Part shown: in pieces, positions 1-5,327 of the stretch
How positions within the stretch are numbered: the first letter of the stretch is position 1
Layout of the letters: every line of letters begins with the position of its first letter
Origin: Candidatus Aenigmatarchaeota archaeon
GTDB taxonomy: Archaea; Aenigmatarchaeota; Aenigmatarchaeia; GW2011-AR5
NCBI GenBank assembly: GCA_016198625.1
Contig: JACQIH010000068.1
Span: 1 to 9,288, forward strand
Length of the DNA: 9,288 bases
Direction of reading: 5' to 3'
The notes under the pieces: generated by a model
Database searches by the model: none
What the model was told of the DNA's origin: nothing
The model's input: only the letters and a program-made list of their open reading frames with translations
Translations under genes and position numbers: made by a program

Positions 1-22
1 AACCTTAAAAAGTTCAGCGACG

Positions 23-28
23 TTTATA
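23..28 (+). promoter_or_regulatory. TATA-like promoter element of sepF
   Basis: TTTATA lies 22-27 bp before the sepF ATG, the distance at which archaeal TATA boxes sit from the transcription start. No Shine-Dalgarno sequence precedes the ATG, so the mRNA is probably leaderless. The assignment rests on spacing and base composition only. Confidence 0.5.
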
Positions 29-49
29 CCACTAGAATTTGGTGCTATA

Positions 50-391
50 ATGGGATTGCTCGACCTTTTCAGGAAGAAGAAAGAAGAACAGCCTGCTCCG
101 ACTGTCGAGGAATACCACGAGCTGGAAGGCGAGGAAGAGGCGCCGCTGGTGCACGTCGTCGTTGACAAGCTTGATTCTCTGACCGCCGTTGACCGCATCA
201 TAAAGCACGTCAAGTCCGGCAACGTCGTGGTCGCGGGCATGCGCGAACTGAAGGAAACAAACCTGGACGAACTCAAGCAGTGCGTCAACAAGCTCAAGCT
301 CAGCGTCACGAACATGAACGGCGACATAGCGGGCGTGGGCGACGACTGGCTCATCGTCACGCCGAGCCGCGCAAGGATACACAGGGAATAA
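50..391 (+). CDS. sepF: Archaeal SepF-like cell division protein
   Basis: SepF-like protein (DUF552 family) of 113 residues. In archaea SepF anchors FtsZ to the membrane at the division site. Residues 1-13 (MGLLDLFRKKKEE) form the expected short amphipathic membrane-targeting helix followed by a basic patch. An acidic linker covers about residues 14-31, and the compact alpha/beta SepF domain runs from about 32 to 108, including the conserved-looking stretches around GNVVVAGM (57-64) and GDIAGVGDDWLIVTPS (91-106). Length matches archaeal SepF, which is shorter than many bacterial forms because the linker is short. The start is supported by the conserved membrane-targeting sequence and by a TATA-like element 22-27 bp upstream. 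A small interrupted gene starts 16 bp after the stop and may be co-transcribed. Family identity is strong from sequence pattern; the FtsZ-anchoring role is inferred from the family. Confidence 0.92.
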   Translation: MGLLDLFRKKKEEQPAPTVEEYHELEGEEEAPLVHVVVDKLDSLTAVDRIIKHVKSGNVVVAGMRELKETNLDELKQCVNKLKLSVTNMNGDIAGVGDDWLIVTPSRARIHRE

Positions 392-407
392 TTTCTAAGG
401 TAATAAT

Positions 408-710
408 ATGTACGGAATTAAAACCCTAAGAGAAAGACTAGCCCGCATAGAAACCTTGCCGAGTGGAATAACAACTTTACCTTACACAGAAGAAGAAATA
501 CCTCAAGGTTAAGCTCCAGATGTAAGAGAGCCGCTATTCGTTATTTACTTTCATCCGGATACTGTAATGGTTATTGGCGAACCAACATTAAATGAAGTTA
601 GAGAAAACATGCAACATGTTCTCGAAAGAATTGTGAAAGTGGCTCAAGAAACAGGCCAAAATGATGCTGCGCAATTTGCTTATAGGTTGCTCAGGGAAGC
701 ATACAAATAG
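408..710 (+). pseudogene. Small unknown gene interrupted by one in-frame TAA
   Basis: ATG at 408 follows AAGGT (397-401) at good Shine-Dalgarno spacing, 16 bp after sepF. It reads 34 protein-like codons (MYGIKTLRERLARIETLPSG and on) to a TAA at 510-512. The same frame then stays open for 65 more codons, with a soluble, helix-forming composition (for example NEVRENMQHVLERIVKVAQE), to a TAG at 708-710. No ATG, GTG or TTG lies in frame just after the TAA; the first is the ATG at 567. The simplest reading is one 100-codon gene with a single nonsense change, such as CAA, GAA or AAA to TAA. Alternatives are a sequencing error, stop readthrough, or a short 34-residue product. I do not recognise the protein. 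It is more A/T-rich than sepF. The hairpin at 734-756 would end the transcript. Confidence 0.6.
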
Positions 711-733
711 AAGTAAAGATAATCACCTCTTCC

Positions 734-756
734 CAGTCGTTAAGACTGCCTTTTTT
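734..756 (+). terminator. Hairpin plus T-run terminator
   Basis: CAGTC (734-738) and GACTG (744-748) form a 5-bp stem with loop GTTAA, followed two bases later by six Ts (751-756). It lies 24 bp after the interrupted gene and before the promoter of the next. The stem is short, but archaeal termination depends mainly on the T-tract. Confidence 0.5.
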
Positions 757-801
757 CTGACTTAAAAAACTATTTTCCTAATTATTCTCAGGTGAACAAT
801 A

Positions 802-954
802 ATGGCAAAGAAAGCATTTGGCGGATATTCCATCAGCTTCAAGGGCCGCAAGGAAACTGTTGAAGATGTGTTCGGCTCGGGCAAGCTCGCGCCAAGCGAG
901 ATGACGAAGAAGCTGTGGGTATACATCAAAAAGCACAAGCTGTCCGGGAAATAA
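802..954 (+). CDS. SWIB-like miniprotein (50 residues)
   Basis: A 50-residue basic protein starting MAKKAFGGYSISFKGRKETV. It is preceded by a strong ribosome binding site, AGGTGA at 790-795, six bases before the ATG, which fixes the start. The C-terminal half (LAPSEMTKKLWVYIKKHKLS) resembles the part of the SWIB/MDM2 fold usually written as ...kkLWeYIkkh.L..., found in chromatin-associated and some small prokaryotic proteins. A complete SWIB domain is about 75 residues, so only part of the fold could be present. The Lys-rich composition would suit nucleic-acid binding, but that is inference. Codon third positions are G/C-rich like the conserved genes. It converges with a histone-fold miniprotein at 1079-1249. 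Coding status is well supported; SWIB relationship is moderate; function is unknown. Confidence 0.75.
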   Translation: MAKKAFGGYSISFKGRKETVEDVFGSGKLAPSEMTKKLWVYIKKHKLSGK

Positions 955-990
955 ACTTTCTGCAGGAAGGAGATCAAAAGGGTATTCTGA

Positions 991-1009
991 TTTTTGCTTT
1001 TATTTTTTT
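991..1009 (+). terminator. T-rich terminator tract
   Basis: Two T-runs (five, then seven Ts) on the plus strand lie 37-55 bp after the SWIB-like gene. No clear hairpin precedes them; archaeal RNA polymerase can stop at such tracts alone. Confidence 0.4.
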
Positions 1010-1038
1010 CATAACTTATTCTAATCAATTAAAACGGG

Positions 1039-1074
1039 AAAAACAAAAATTAATCTGCTTAGATAAAAGAAAAA
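1039..1074 (-). terminator. T-rich terminator tracts of the histone-fold gene
   Basis: Read on the minus strand, the sequence just after the histone-fold stop (1079) holds several T-runs: TTTTTCTTTT at 1064-1073, then TTTTTGTTTTT at 1039-1049. Together with the plus-strand tract at 991-1009 this makes a two-way terminator between the convergent genes. Confidence 0.45.
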
Positions 1075-1078
1075 CGCC

Positions 1079-1249
1079 TTACAAATCCCCGGCCCTTACG
1101 GTCTTCCTGTCATTGCTCTTTGCGCGTTCCACGGCACGGGAGACTTTCGCTTCAATGACCTTATCGAGCGCGTCGACAAAGTCGGAAGCCGTCTGCATCT
1201 CGTGCTTCTTGATAAGTTCCTTCACCTGCGAAGCAACTGTGTAAGCCAT
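1079..1249 (-). CDS. Histone-fold miniprotein with short third helix
   Basis: A 56-residue protein starting MAYTVASQVKELIKKHEMQT. It shows the order of a single histone fold: helix 1 (about 5-18), long amphipathic helix 2 (about 21-46, from SDFVDALDKVIEAKV onward), then RKTVRAGDL (48-56), which matches the loop-2 signature of archaeal histones (GRKTIKAEDI in HMfB). It stops where helix 3 would begin, so helix 3 is nearly absent; archaeal histones such as HMfB are about 69 residues. Truncated third helices are known in other prokaryotic histone families and can alter DNA binding or oligomer assembly. The start has AGGTGG (minus strand, 1260-1255) five bases upstream. DNA binding is inferred, not shown. 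A perfect inverted repeat lies over the expected transcription start, so the gene may be regulated. Confidence 0.8.
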   Translation of the reverse strand: MAYTVASQVKELIKKHEMQTASDFVDALDKVIEAKVSRAVERAKSNDRKTVRAGDL

Positions 1250-1263
1250 CAAATCCACCTACC

Positions 1264-1284
1264 CAGAATTTCTACGAAATTCTG
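1264..1284 (-). promoter_or_regulatory. Perfect inverted repeat in the histone-fold gene promoter
   Basis: CAGAATTTC (1264-1272) and GAAATTCTG (1276-1284) are perfect 9-bp arms around TAC. On the minus strand a TATA-like stretch (complement of 1291-1299) lies just upstream and would place transcription start near 1269, inside the repeat. That is a typical place for an archaeal repressor site. It could also fold as a hairpin at the 5' end of the mRNA. Confidence 0.55.
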
Positions 1285-1336
1285 TCTAGACCATATTACA
1301 TGATCGAATTTCGTGAAGAGATTATGCAACCCCCAG

Positions 1337-1345
1337 TATTTAAAA
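1337..1345 (+). promoter_or_regulatory. TATA-like element of the rhomboid gene
   Basis: TATTTAAAA is centred about 25 bp before the ATG at 1366, which would give a leaderless mRNA starting at or near that codon. This is the main reason for choosing 1366 over the in-frame ATGs at 1300 and 1324. Confidence 0.5.
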
Positions 1346-1365
1346 TTTCCAAAGAAACTTCAAGG

Positions 1366-2055
1366 ATGAATAATATTTCTAAAAAGGGAAACGAGATTAG
1401 AAAGAGAGAAACCGTAGGTTTCTCCTCTTCTAAAGGCCAGTTCTTCCCTTACAAAGACGAGAATGTCTCGAAGACGACGCCTTACGTCACGTACGCGCTG
1501 ATTGCGGCGAACGTCGCTATTTTCCTGTGGTCGCTGACGAACTTCGAATACGTGATAAACACGTACGGCTTCACGCCCGCCGCGGCTTCGCTGCTCACTA
1601 TATTCACCAGCATGTTCCTGCACGGCGGCTTCGACCACATCTTCGGCAACATGTGGTATCTCTGGCTGTTCGGGGACAACGTCGAGGACAGGATGGGCAA
1701 GCCGCTGTTCATCGCATTCTACCTCCTTTCGGGCATCGCCGCGACCGCGACCCATTATATAACTAATTTCGGCTCCATCGTGCCGGCGATAGGCGCCTCG
1801 GGAGCGATTTCGGGCGTTCTCGGCGCGTACTGGGTCATGTTCCCTCACGTGCGCGTCCATGTGTTTTCTTATTATTACCGCGGCACTGTTTCAGCGCAGC
1901 TTATGATAGGCTTCTGGTTCCTGATGCAGCTGTTCTTCGGAACCGCGTCCCTTGTCGGCGGCGCAGGCTCTGGAATTGCATTCTGGGCGCATGTCGGCGG
2001 CTTCGTCTTCGGCGCGGCTGCGGCGTGGGCGTGGCTCAAAATCAAGAAAAAGTAG
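1366..2055 (+). CDS. Rhomboid-family intramembrane serine protease
   Basis: A 229-residue rhomboid protease, which cleaves membrane proteins within the bilayer. The catalytic serine is S145 in GASGAISG, and the catalytic histidine is H209 in AHVGGFVFG. The oxyanion-side motif HGGFDHIFGNM carries H86 and N95, and the following WLFGDNVEDRMG matches the rhomboid loop region. About six membrane segments are visible: near residues 44-59, 68-84, 95-105, 116-130, 145-160 and 180-225, with the last stretch probably holding two. The conserved part starts around QFFPYKDENVSKTTPYVTY (about residue 26); before it lies a poorly conserved, Lys/Arg/Ser-rich N-terminus whose codons form a large inverted repeat (1398-1432). 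No start codon exists between 1366 and the conserved core, so the extension must be translated if the gene is intact. The substrate is unknown. Confidence 0.9.
   Translation: MNNISKKGNEIRKRETVGFSSSKGQFFPYKDENVSKTTPYVTYALIAANVAIFLWSLTNFEYVINTYGFTPAAASLLTIFTSMFLHGGFDHIFGNMWYLWLFGDNVEDRMGKPLFIAFYLLSGIAATATHYITNFGSIVPAIGASGAISGVLGAYWVMFPHVRVHVFSYYYRGTVSAQLMIGFWFLMQLFFGTASLVGGAGSGIAFWAHVGGFVFGAAAAWAWLKIKKK
1398..1432. repeat. Imperfect 16-bp inverted repeat within the rhomboid N-terminus
   Basis: GAGAAACC (1406-1413) and GGTTTCTC (1417-1424) are perfect arms around GTA. Further out, TAGAA (1398-1402) again pairs with TTCTA after three mismatches, so 13 of 16 positions pair. It lies inside the codons for the non-conserved N-terminal extension of the rhomboid protein. 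Confidence 0.6.
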
Positions 2056-2089
2056 TGCAGAAGCATTACGCGGAAATTACGCCGTAAGC

Positions 2090-2098
2090 TTTATTTTT
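2090..2098 (+). promoter_or_regulatory. Possible TATA element before the 61-residue gene
   Basis: TTTATTTTT lies about 28-36 bp before the ATG at 2126 and would give a leader of only a few bases. The call rests on composition and spacing. Confidence 0.35.
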
Positions 2099-2125
2099 CT
2101 TGCTCTTCTAATAATTTTGACAAAG

Positions 2126-2311
2126 ATGCCTTCAACTTCTTTGTATAGCATGCCGCGCCTGGGCCCAAAGCATAAAAAAATGGCTCCGAATCTGAAATAC
2201 GAAAACCCCTTTCCTCGTCATGAAAGGACGGCCAGAAGCTTTTTCTTCGGACTAGTTCAGGAGGTATTCGATCCTGATTCTTGGGTAGAGGAAACTAATC
2301 TTTACCGCTAG
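2126..2311 (+). CDS. Small unknown protein (61 residues)
   Basis: The open frame from ATG 2126 encodes MPSTSLYSMPRLGPKHKKMA and on, ending DSWVEETNLYR. It is basic in the first half and mixed aromatic/acidic in the second (RSFFFGLVQEVFDPDSWVEE), with no signal peptide, membrane segment or metal motif. I do not recognise it. Support comes from protein-like composition, a TATA-like element upstream and a gap that otherwise holds no gene. There is no clear Shine-Dalgarno. Codons are more A/T-rich than those of the rhomboid or Nre genes, a trait shared with four other small unknown genes here. In-frame ATGs at 2150 and 2180 are possible later starts. It converges with the gene at 2325-2483, with 13 bp between the stops. 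Confidence 0.5.
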   Translation: MPSTSLYSMPRLGPKHKKMAPNLKYENPFPRHERTARSFFFGLVQEVFDPDSWVEETNLYR

Positions 2312-2324
2312 CAATTTCTTGGAA

Positions 2325-2483
2325 CTATCCCGGCTTCTTCTTCGCCGTCCCGGGGAACTGGTCCTCCATGGTGCATTCCCCGGGCGCCTTGTCGTCGCGC
2401 AGGCCTTTCCAGGCGGGGGCGCGGAGCTGGATATCGCCTGTGAATTCCAGGAACTCGACGATGCAAACCAGCCAGCGCAGCAC
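2325..2483 (-). CDS. Small unknown protein with GTG start (52 residues)
   Basis: On the minus strand, from GTG at 2483-2481, the frame reads VLRWLVCIVEFLEFTGDIQL and on, through RAPAWKGLRDDKAPGECTMEDQFPG, to a Lys-rich end and a TAG at 2327-2325. Third codon positions are almost all G or C, as in the conserved genes, while the other minus-strand frames over this stretch give low-complexity translations, so this is very likely a real gene. An in-frame TAG lies three codons upstream of the GTG, so no earlier start is possible. The stretch LRWLVCIVEFLEF may be a strand or short hydrophobic helix. Two cysteines (7 and 37) are visible. I do not recognise the family. The upstream region shares two direct repeats with the divergent Nre gene. 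Confidence 0.65.
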   Translation of the reverse strand: MLRWLVCIVEFLEFTGDIQLRAPAWKGLRDDKAPGECTMEDQFPGTAKKKPG

Positions 2484-2486
2484 ATT

Positions 2487-2516
2487 TCCCTAAACATATT
2501 TTTCAATCCCTAAACA
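2487..2516. repeat. Direct repeat pair TCCCTAAACA, 20-bp spacing
   Basis: TCCCTAAACA occurs at 2487-2496 and again at 2507-2516. The 20-bp repeat interval is about two DNA helical turns, so a protein could contact both copies on one face. The pair lies between the divergent gene at 2325-2483 and the Nre promoter. Confidence 0.55.
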
Positions 2517-2533
2517 CTAAAATACTTCCGCGA

Positions 2534-2539
2534 TTTATT
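2534..2539 (+). promoter_or_regulatory. TATA-like element of the nre-thiI operon
   Basis: TTTATT at 2534-2539 would place transcription start near 2562, giving a leader of about 35 bases before the ATG at 2598. A perfect palindrome covers the predicted start. Confidence 0.4.
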
Positions 2540-2546
2540 CTACTAG

Positions 2547-2566
2547 GCAACTTTTCCAAAAGTTGC
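2547..2566 (+). promoter_or_regulatory. Perfect palindrome over the predicted nre transcription start
   Basis: GCAACTTTT (2547-2555) and AAAAGTTGC (2558-2566) are perfect 9-bp arms separated by CC. It begins 8 bp after the TATA-like element and overlaps the predicted start site, a common position for an archaeal repressor operator. A two-base loop is too tight for a good RNA hairpin, which favours a protein-binding DNA site over an RNA structure. Confidence 0.5.
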
Positions 2567-2597
2567 ACCAAAAGGACAGTTCAGGTCGTGGTTGGCC

Positions 2598-3773
2598 ATG
2601 TTCAAAGGAAAGCTCCGCTATCTGGAGCGCCTGTATTCGCGCTTCCCCATGAGGACGATCACTGTGCCGAGCGAGCGCATAGAGGGCTCGTCGCCGCCTT
2701 CGGTTTTTATTGGCCGGGAGGGATACCCCCGCGTCCACGTGGGACCCTTAATCCCGCCGGTGCAGGGCGACACCGCGATAATGGACGCGCCTGAGCAGTG
2801 GATCGGCAATAAATCGCAGTCGGACATTATCGATTTTCGCCTGACGCTGATACGAGGCAAGGAGCCCGTCAACGTTAAGGACCGCACAAAAATGGTCTCG
2901 CTGCTCCAGGAAATATCGCTGTCGAAGAGCTCGATAGACATAGACGCGGAGTTCAAGAAGAAGCCGCGCGGGCACTTCGTGCATGAAGAAATGCAGCCTT
3001 TCGGTCCCAGCGCGCCGCTGAAGGGAATGCGGGTCGATGCGGCGAAGTTCGAGCCTCACATGGAGCGCGCTTTCTACGACACCGACCTGCTGTCAAGGGA
3101 CGCTGTCATCACTTTATACGAAAAAGACGTTGCGTTCTCTTCAATGCAAAAGGCGTTCAGCACCGGAGCCTTCGGCCTGGAAAGAAACAGGAAGCTTGTC
3201 CCGACCAGATGGAGCATCACGGCTGTTGATGACATGCTCGGGCTGCACCTGCTTGACTCCGTCAAGCAAAACCCTACGATAGACGAATACAGGGTATATG
3301 AAACCGAGCACCTCCAGAACAAGTTCGTAGTATTGCTGGTACCGACGCACTGGCAATACGAGACCATGGAAGCGTTCTTCCCGCAGATAATCGGGGACAG
3401 ATTAGAAATCTTCGGCGACTGGGAAGGGAATGACGGCAAGAAAGGCTACGCCCAGATTGGAGGATGCTATTATTCAGCAAGGTTTGCTATCGCCGAGCGC
3501 CTTAGCGAAGAAAGAAAGCAGGCAGGAGCCATAGTCTTCAGGGAATGCTACACAGGCTACGTGCCGTTAGGCGTCTGGAACGTTCGCGAGAACATGCGGG
3601 ACGCGCTGAAGCAAAAACCCGCGGCGTTCGACAGCATGCCTTCTGCTTTAGCTCACATCAACAGCCGCATGCGCATCGGCGTGAATACATGGATACGAAG
3701 GAGCACGATGCTCCGCGGGCTGCTGGCACAGCGGAAGATGAGCGATTTTGCCAAGGCGTCACGGATTTCTTAA
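2598..3773 (+). CDS. nreA: Nre-family DNA repair protein
   Basis: A 391-residue member of the archaeal Nre family (DUF650/DUF651), linked in haloarchaea to repair of DNA damage and to PCNA. The N-terminal half has the family stretch around PSVFIGREGYPRVHVGPL and the following DAPEQW. The C-terminal half has IVFRECYTGYVPLGVWNVRE, whose REC...P.GVW.VRE pattern is typical. Near the end, QRKMSDFA (378-385) looks like a PCNA-interacting motif (Q..M..F), with the second aromatic replaced by Ala. The Cys-rich zinc finger found at the N-terminus of many Nre proteins is missing: the protein opens directly with MFKGKLRYLERLYSRFPMRT, and no in-frame cysteines lie upstream. TTG at 2592 is an alternative start adding two residues. 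thiI follows after 23 bp. Choice of NreA over its paralogue rests on the PIP-like motif. Confidence 0.87.
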   Translation: MFKGKLRYLERLYSRFPMRTITVPSERIEGSSPPSVFIGREGYPRVHVGPLIPPVQGDTAIMDAPEQWIGNKSQSDIIDFRLTLIRGKEPVNVKDRTKMVSLLQEISLSKSSIDIDAEFKKKPRGHFVHEEMQPFGPSAPLKGMRVDAAKFEPHMERAFYDTDLLSRDAVITLYEKDVAFSSMQKAFSTGAFGLERNRKLVPTRWSITAVDDMLGLHLLDSVKQNPTIDEYRVYETEHLQNKFVVLLVPTHWQYETMEAFFPQIIGDRLEIFGDWEGNDGKKGYAQIGGCYYSARFAIAERLSEERKQAGAIVFRECYTGYVPLGVWNVRENMRDALKQKPAAFDSMPSALAHINSRMRIGVNTWIRRSTMLRGLLAQRKMSDFAKASRIS

Positions 3774-3796
3774 CCCTTTCTGCGGATTTTATATTC

Positions 3797-4930
3797 ATGC
3801 CCATACTAGTCCATTATTCGGAGATAGGCACGAAAGGCGGCAACAGGCCGTTTTTTGAGAACAAATTAGTGGAAAACATAAGAAAGTCCCTCGGAGCCAG
3901 GAATTCCAGAAGATTATACGGGAAAATCCTGGTAGAAGCCGAAGACAGCAAAGACAATCAGCGTATTCTACAGCACATCCCCGGCATCGCGCACTTCTCG
4001 CCGTGCCGTGTGGTCGGGCCGAAGCTTGACGAAATAAGGGGTGCCGTCCTCGGCGCCGCGAAGAAGAGCAGGGCGAAAACGTTCAAGATAGAGTCGTCGC
4101 GCTCGGACAAGGCATTCGCCTACAACTCGCTGCAGATGAACAATATCCTGGGCGAATGCGTGAGGACAAAGACGAAGAAGAAAGTGAAGCTGGAAAATCC
4201 TGCACTGACAATATTCGTGGAGGTTGATGCGAAGCAGGCTTTTGTCTATACCGAGAAAATCCGCGGCATCGGCGGGCTGCCGGTGGGCACAGCGGGAAAG
4301 GTGGTCTGCCTGCTTTCCGGCGGCATTGACTCGCCCGTCGCCGCGTACTCGCTGATGAAGCGCGGCTGCGAAGTTATCTTTGTCCATTTCTACAACTACG
4401 ACGAGAAAGCGAAGCAGGCGAAGAAAAGGAAGATCGAGGAGATAGTGAAGACGCTGAATAAATTCCAGCTTAAATCGCGCCTCTACATGATACCTTTCCT
4501 GGAGCTGCAGGCGGAGCTCGTGAAGCACGTTCCGCCGCGCTACCGGATGCTCATCTACCGCCGCTTCATGTTTAAAATTGCTGAAGAGATAATGCGCAGC
4601 GAAGGCGCCAAGGGCTTTGTCACGGGCGACAACATCGCGCAGGTTGCCTCACAGACCCTAGAGAACCTGAACGTCATATACGAAGCCACGCGCTATCCCG
4701 TGTTCGCGCCGCTCATCGGCATGAACAAGAACGAGATAATTGAAATAGCGGAGCATATCGGGACATACAAAACGTCAATATTGCCCTATGAGGACTGCTG
4801 CACGTTCCTCGTCGCGAAGCATCCCGAGACGCGGGCAACGATTGAAGAAATAAGGGAAATGGAAAGCGTGCTTGAAATAGAGAGCATGATTAAGGATGCT
4901 ATGAAGCGCGCTGATGTAAATGCTCTCTAA
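3797..4930 (+). CDS. thiI: tRNA 4-thiouridine sulfurtransferase ThiI
   Basis: A 377-residue ThiI, which adenylates U8 of tRNA so that sulfur can be inserted to make 4-thiouridine; some homologues also serve thiamine thiazole synthesis. The start MPILVHYSEIGTKGGNRPFF matches the conserved ThiI N-terminus. A ferredoxin-like domain (about 1-60) and THUMP domain (about 60-165) precede the ATP pyrophosphatase domain, whose PP-loop SGGIDSP is at 174-180. TGDNIAQVASQTLENL begins near 276 and EDCCTF near 332, with C334/C335 at the position of the family's reactive cysteine region. There is no C-terminal rhodanese domain (E. coli ThiI has one and is about 480 residues), so sulfur must come from another donor, as in many archaea. 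It lies 23 bp after Nre in the same direction. The last 32 bp overlap the convergent gene at 4899-5291. Confidence 0.95.
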   Translation: MPILVHYSEIGTKGGNRPFFENKLVENIRKSLGARNSRRLYGKILVEAEDSKDNQRILQHIPGIAHFSPCRVVGPKLDEIRGAVLGAAKKSRAKTFKIESSRSDKAFAYNSLQMNNILGECVRTKTKKKVKLENPALTIFVEVDAKQAFVYTEKIRGIGGLPVGTAGKVVCLLSGGIDSPVAAYSLMKRGCEVIFVHFYNYDEKAKQAKKRKIEEIVKTLNKFQLKSRLYMIPFLELQAELVKHVPPRYRMLIYRRFMFKIAEEIMRSEGAKGFVTGDNIAQVASQTLENLNVIYEATRYPVFAPLIGMNKNEIIEIAEHIGTYKTSILPYEDCCTFLVAKHPETRATIEEIREMESVLEIESMIKDAMKRADVNAL

Positions 4931-5291
4931 TAGCCACTATATCAGGCGGTCCTGTCTCATAAGAATCTGGTTCGGCATCGGCAATATGATAAACGCCGTC
5001 TAGGTTTTGGTCTTCTACCCATTCATTTTGAGCGACAATCATTCTCACCCCTTTAAAAACTCTGGCCATCTTCAAGCCTCTTTCAAGGCATTCCAAGTGA
5101 AGAGCATCTATGTCGAATCCTGTTCCAGAGCCTGCCAATCTATGAGCCGCAGCGGTAAGTGTGCTATAATACGGAATTCTTGAACCCTCTCGCAGGGGAG
5201 AATAAGGATCTTGTGAATACGCTTCTCTTCGTTTCTGTGCAGGCCTTCCTTTTTCCAGGCGTGCTGGTTGCTCTTTGCCCCTATACGGCAT
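4899..5291 (-). CDS. Unknown protein (130 residues)
   Basis: The minus-strand frame from ATG 5291 has a TATA-like stretch (complement of 5312-5320) 21-29 bp upstream, consistent with a leaderless mRNA. The N-terminal 45 residues are basic and polar (MPYRGKEQPARLEKGRPAQK and on). The middle is helix-like (TLTAAAHRLAGSGTGFDIDA, then LHLECLERGLKMARVFKGVR). The rest mixes strands and loops with several acidic residues (EWVEDQNLDGVYHIADAEPD) and ends IREHLHQRAS. There is no signal peptide or membrane segment. I do not recognise the family. Codons are more A/T-rich than in the flanking thiI and HAD genes, pointing to a different origin or weaker selection. Its 3' end overlaps thiI by 32 bp in the opposite direction, and the HAD gene stop is 36 bp upstream on the same strand. 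Coding status is likely; function unknown. Confidence 0.65.
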   Translation of the reverse strand: MPYRGKEQPARLEKGRPAQKRREAYSQDPYSPLREGSRIPYYSTLTAAAHRLAGSGTGFDIDALHLECLERGLKMARVFKGVRMIVAQNEWVEDQNLDGVYHIADAEPDSYETGPPDIVAIREHLHQRAS

Positions 5292-5327
5292 TTTGGTTAA
5301 TTCAATCTAACTTATTAAAATCCATCT

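Noticed and set aside
762..1028. 88-residue minus-strand frame
   Set aside because: It is antisense to the SWIB-like gene, which has a strong ribosome binding site and better codon use; the translation is low-complexity and unlike a protein.
915..1244. 109-residue plus-strand frame
   Set aside because: It runs through A/T-rich terminator sequence and antisense to the histone-fold gene, which has a recognisable fold signature.
1300..1365. Upstream extension of the rhomboid gene to ATG 1300
   Set aside because: The extra 22 residues include the TATA-like element and a regulatory half-site, and are not rhomboid-like; 1366 fits the promoter better, though this is not certain.
3968..4528. 186-residue minus-strand frame inside thiI
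   Set aside because: It is a shadow of thiI, whose PP-loop and conserved motifs lie on the plus strand.
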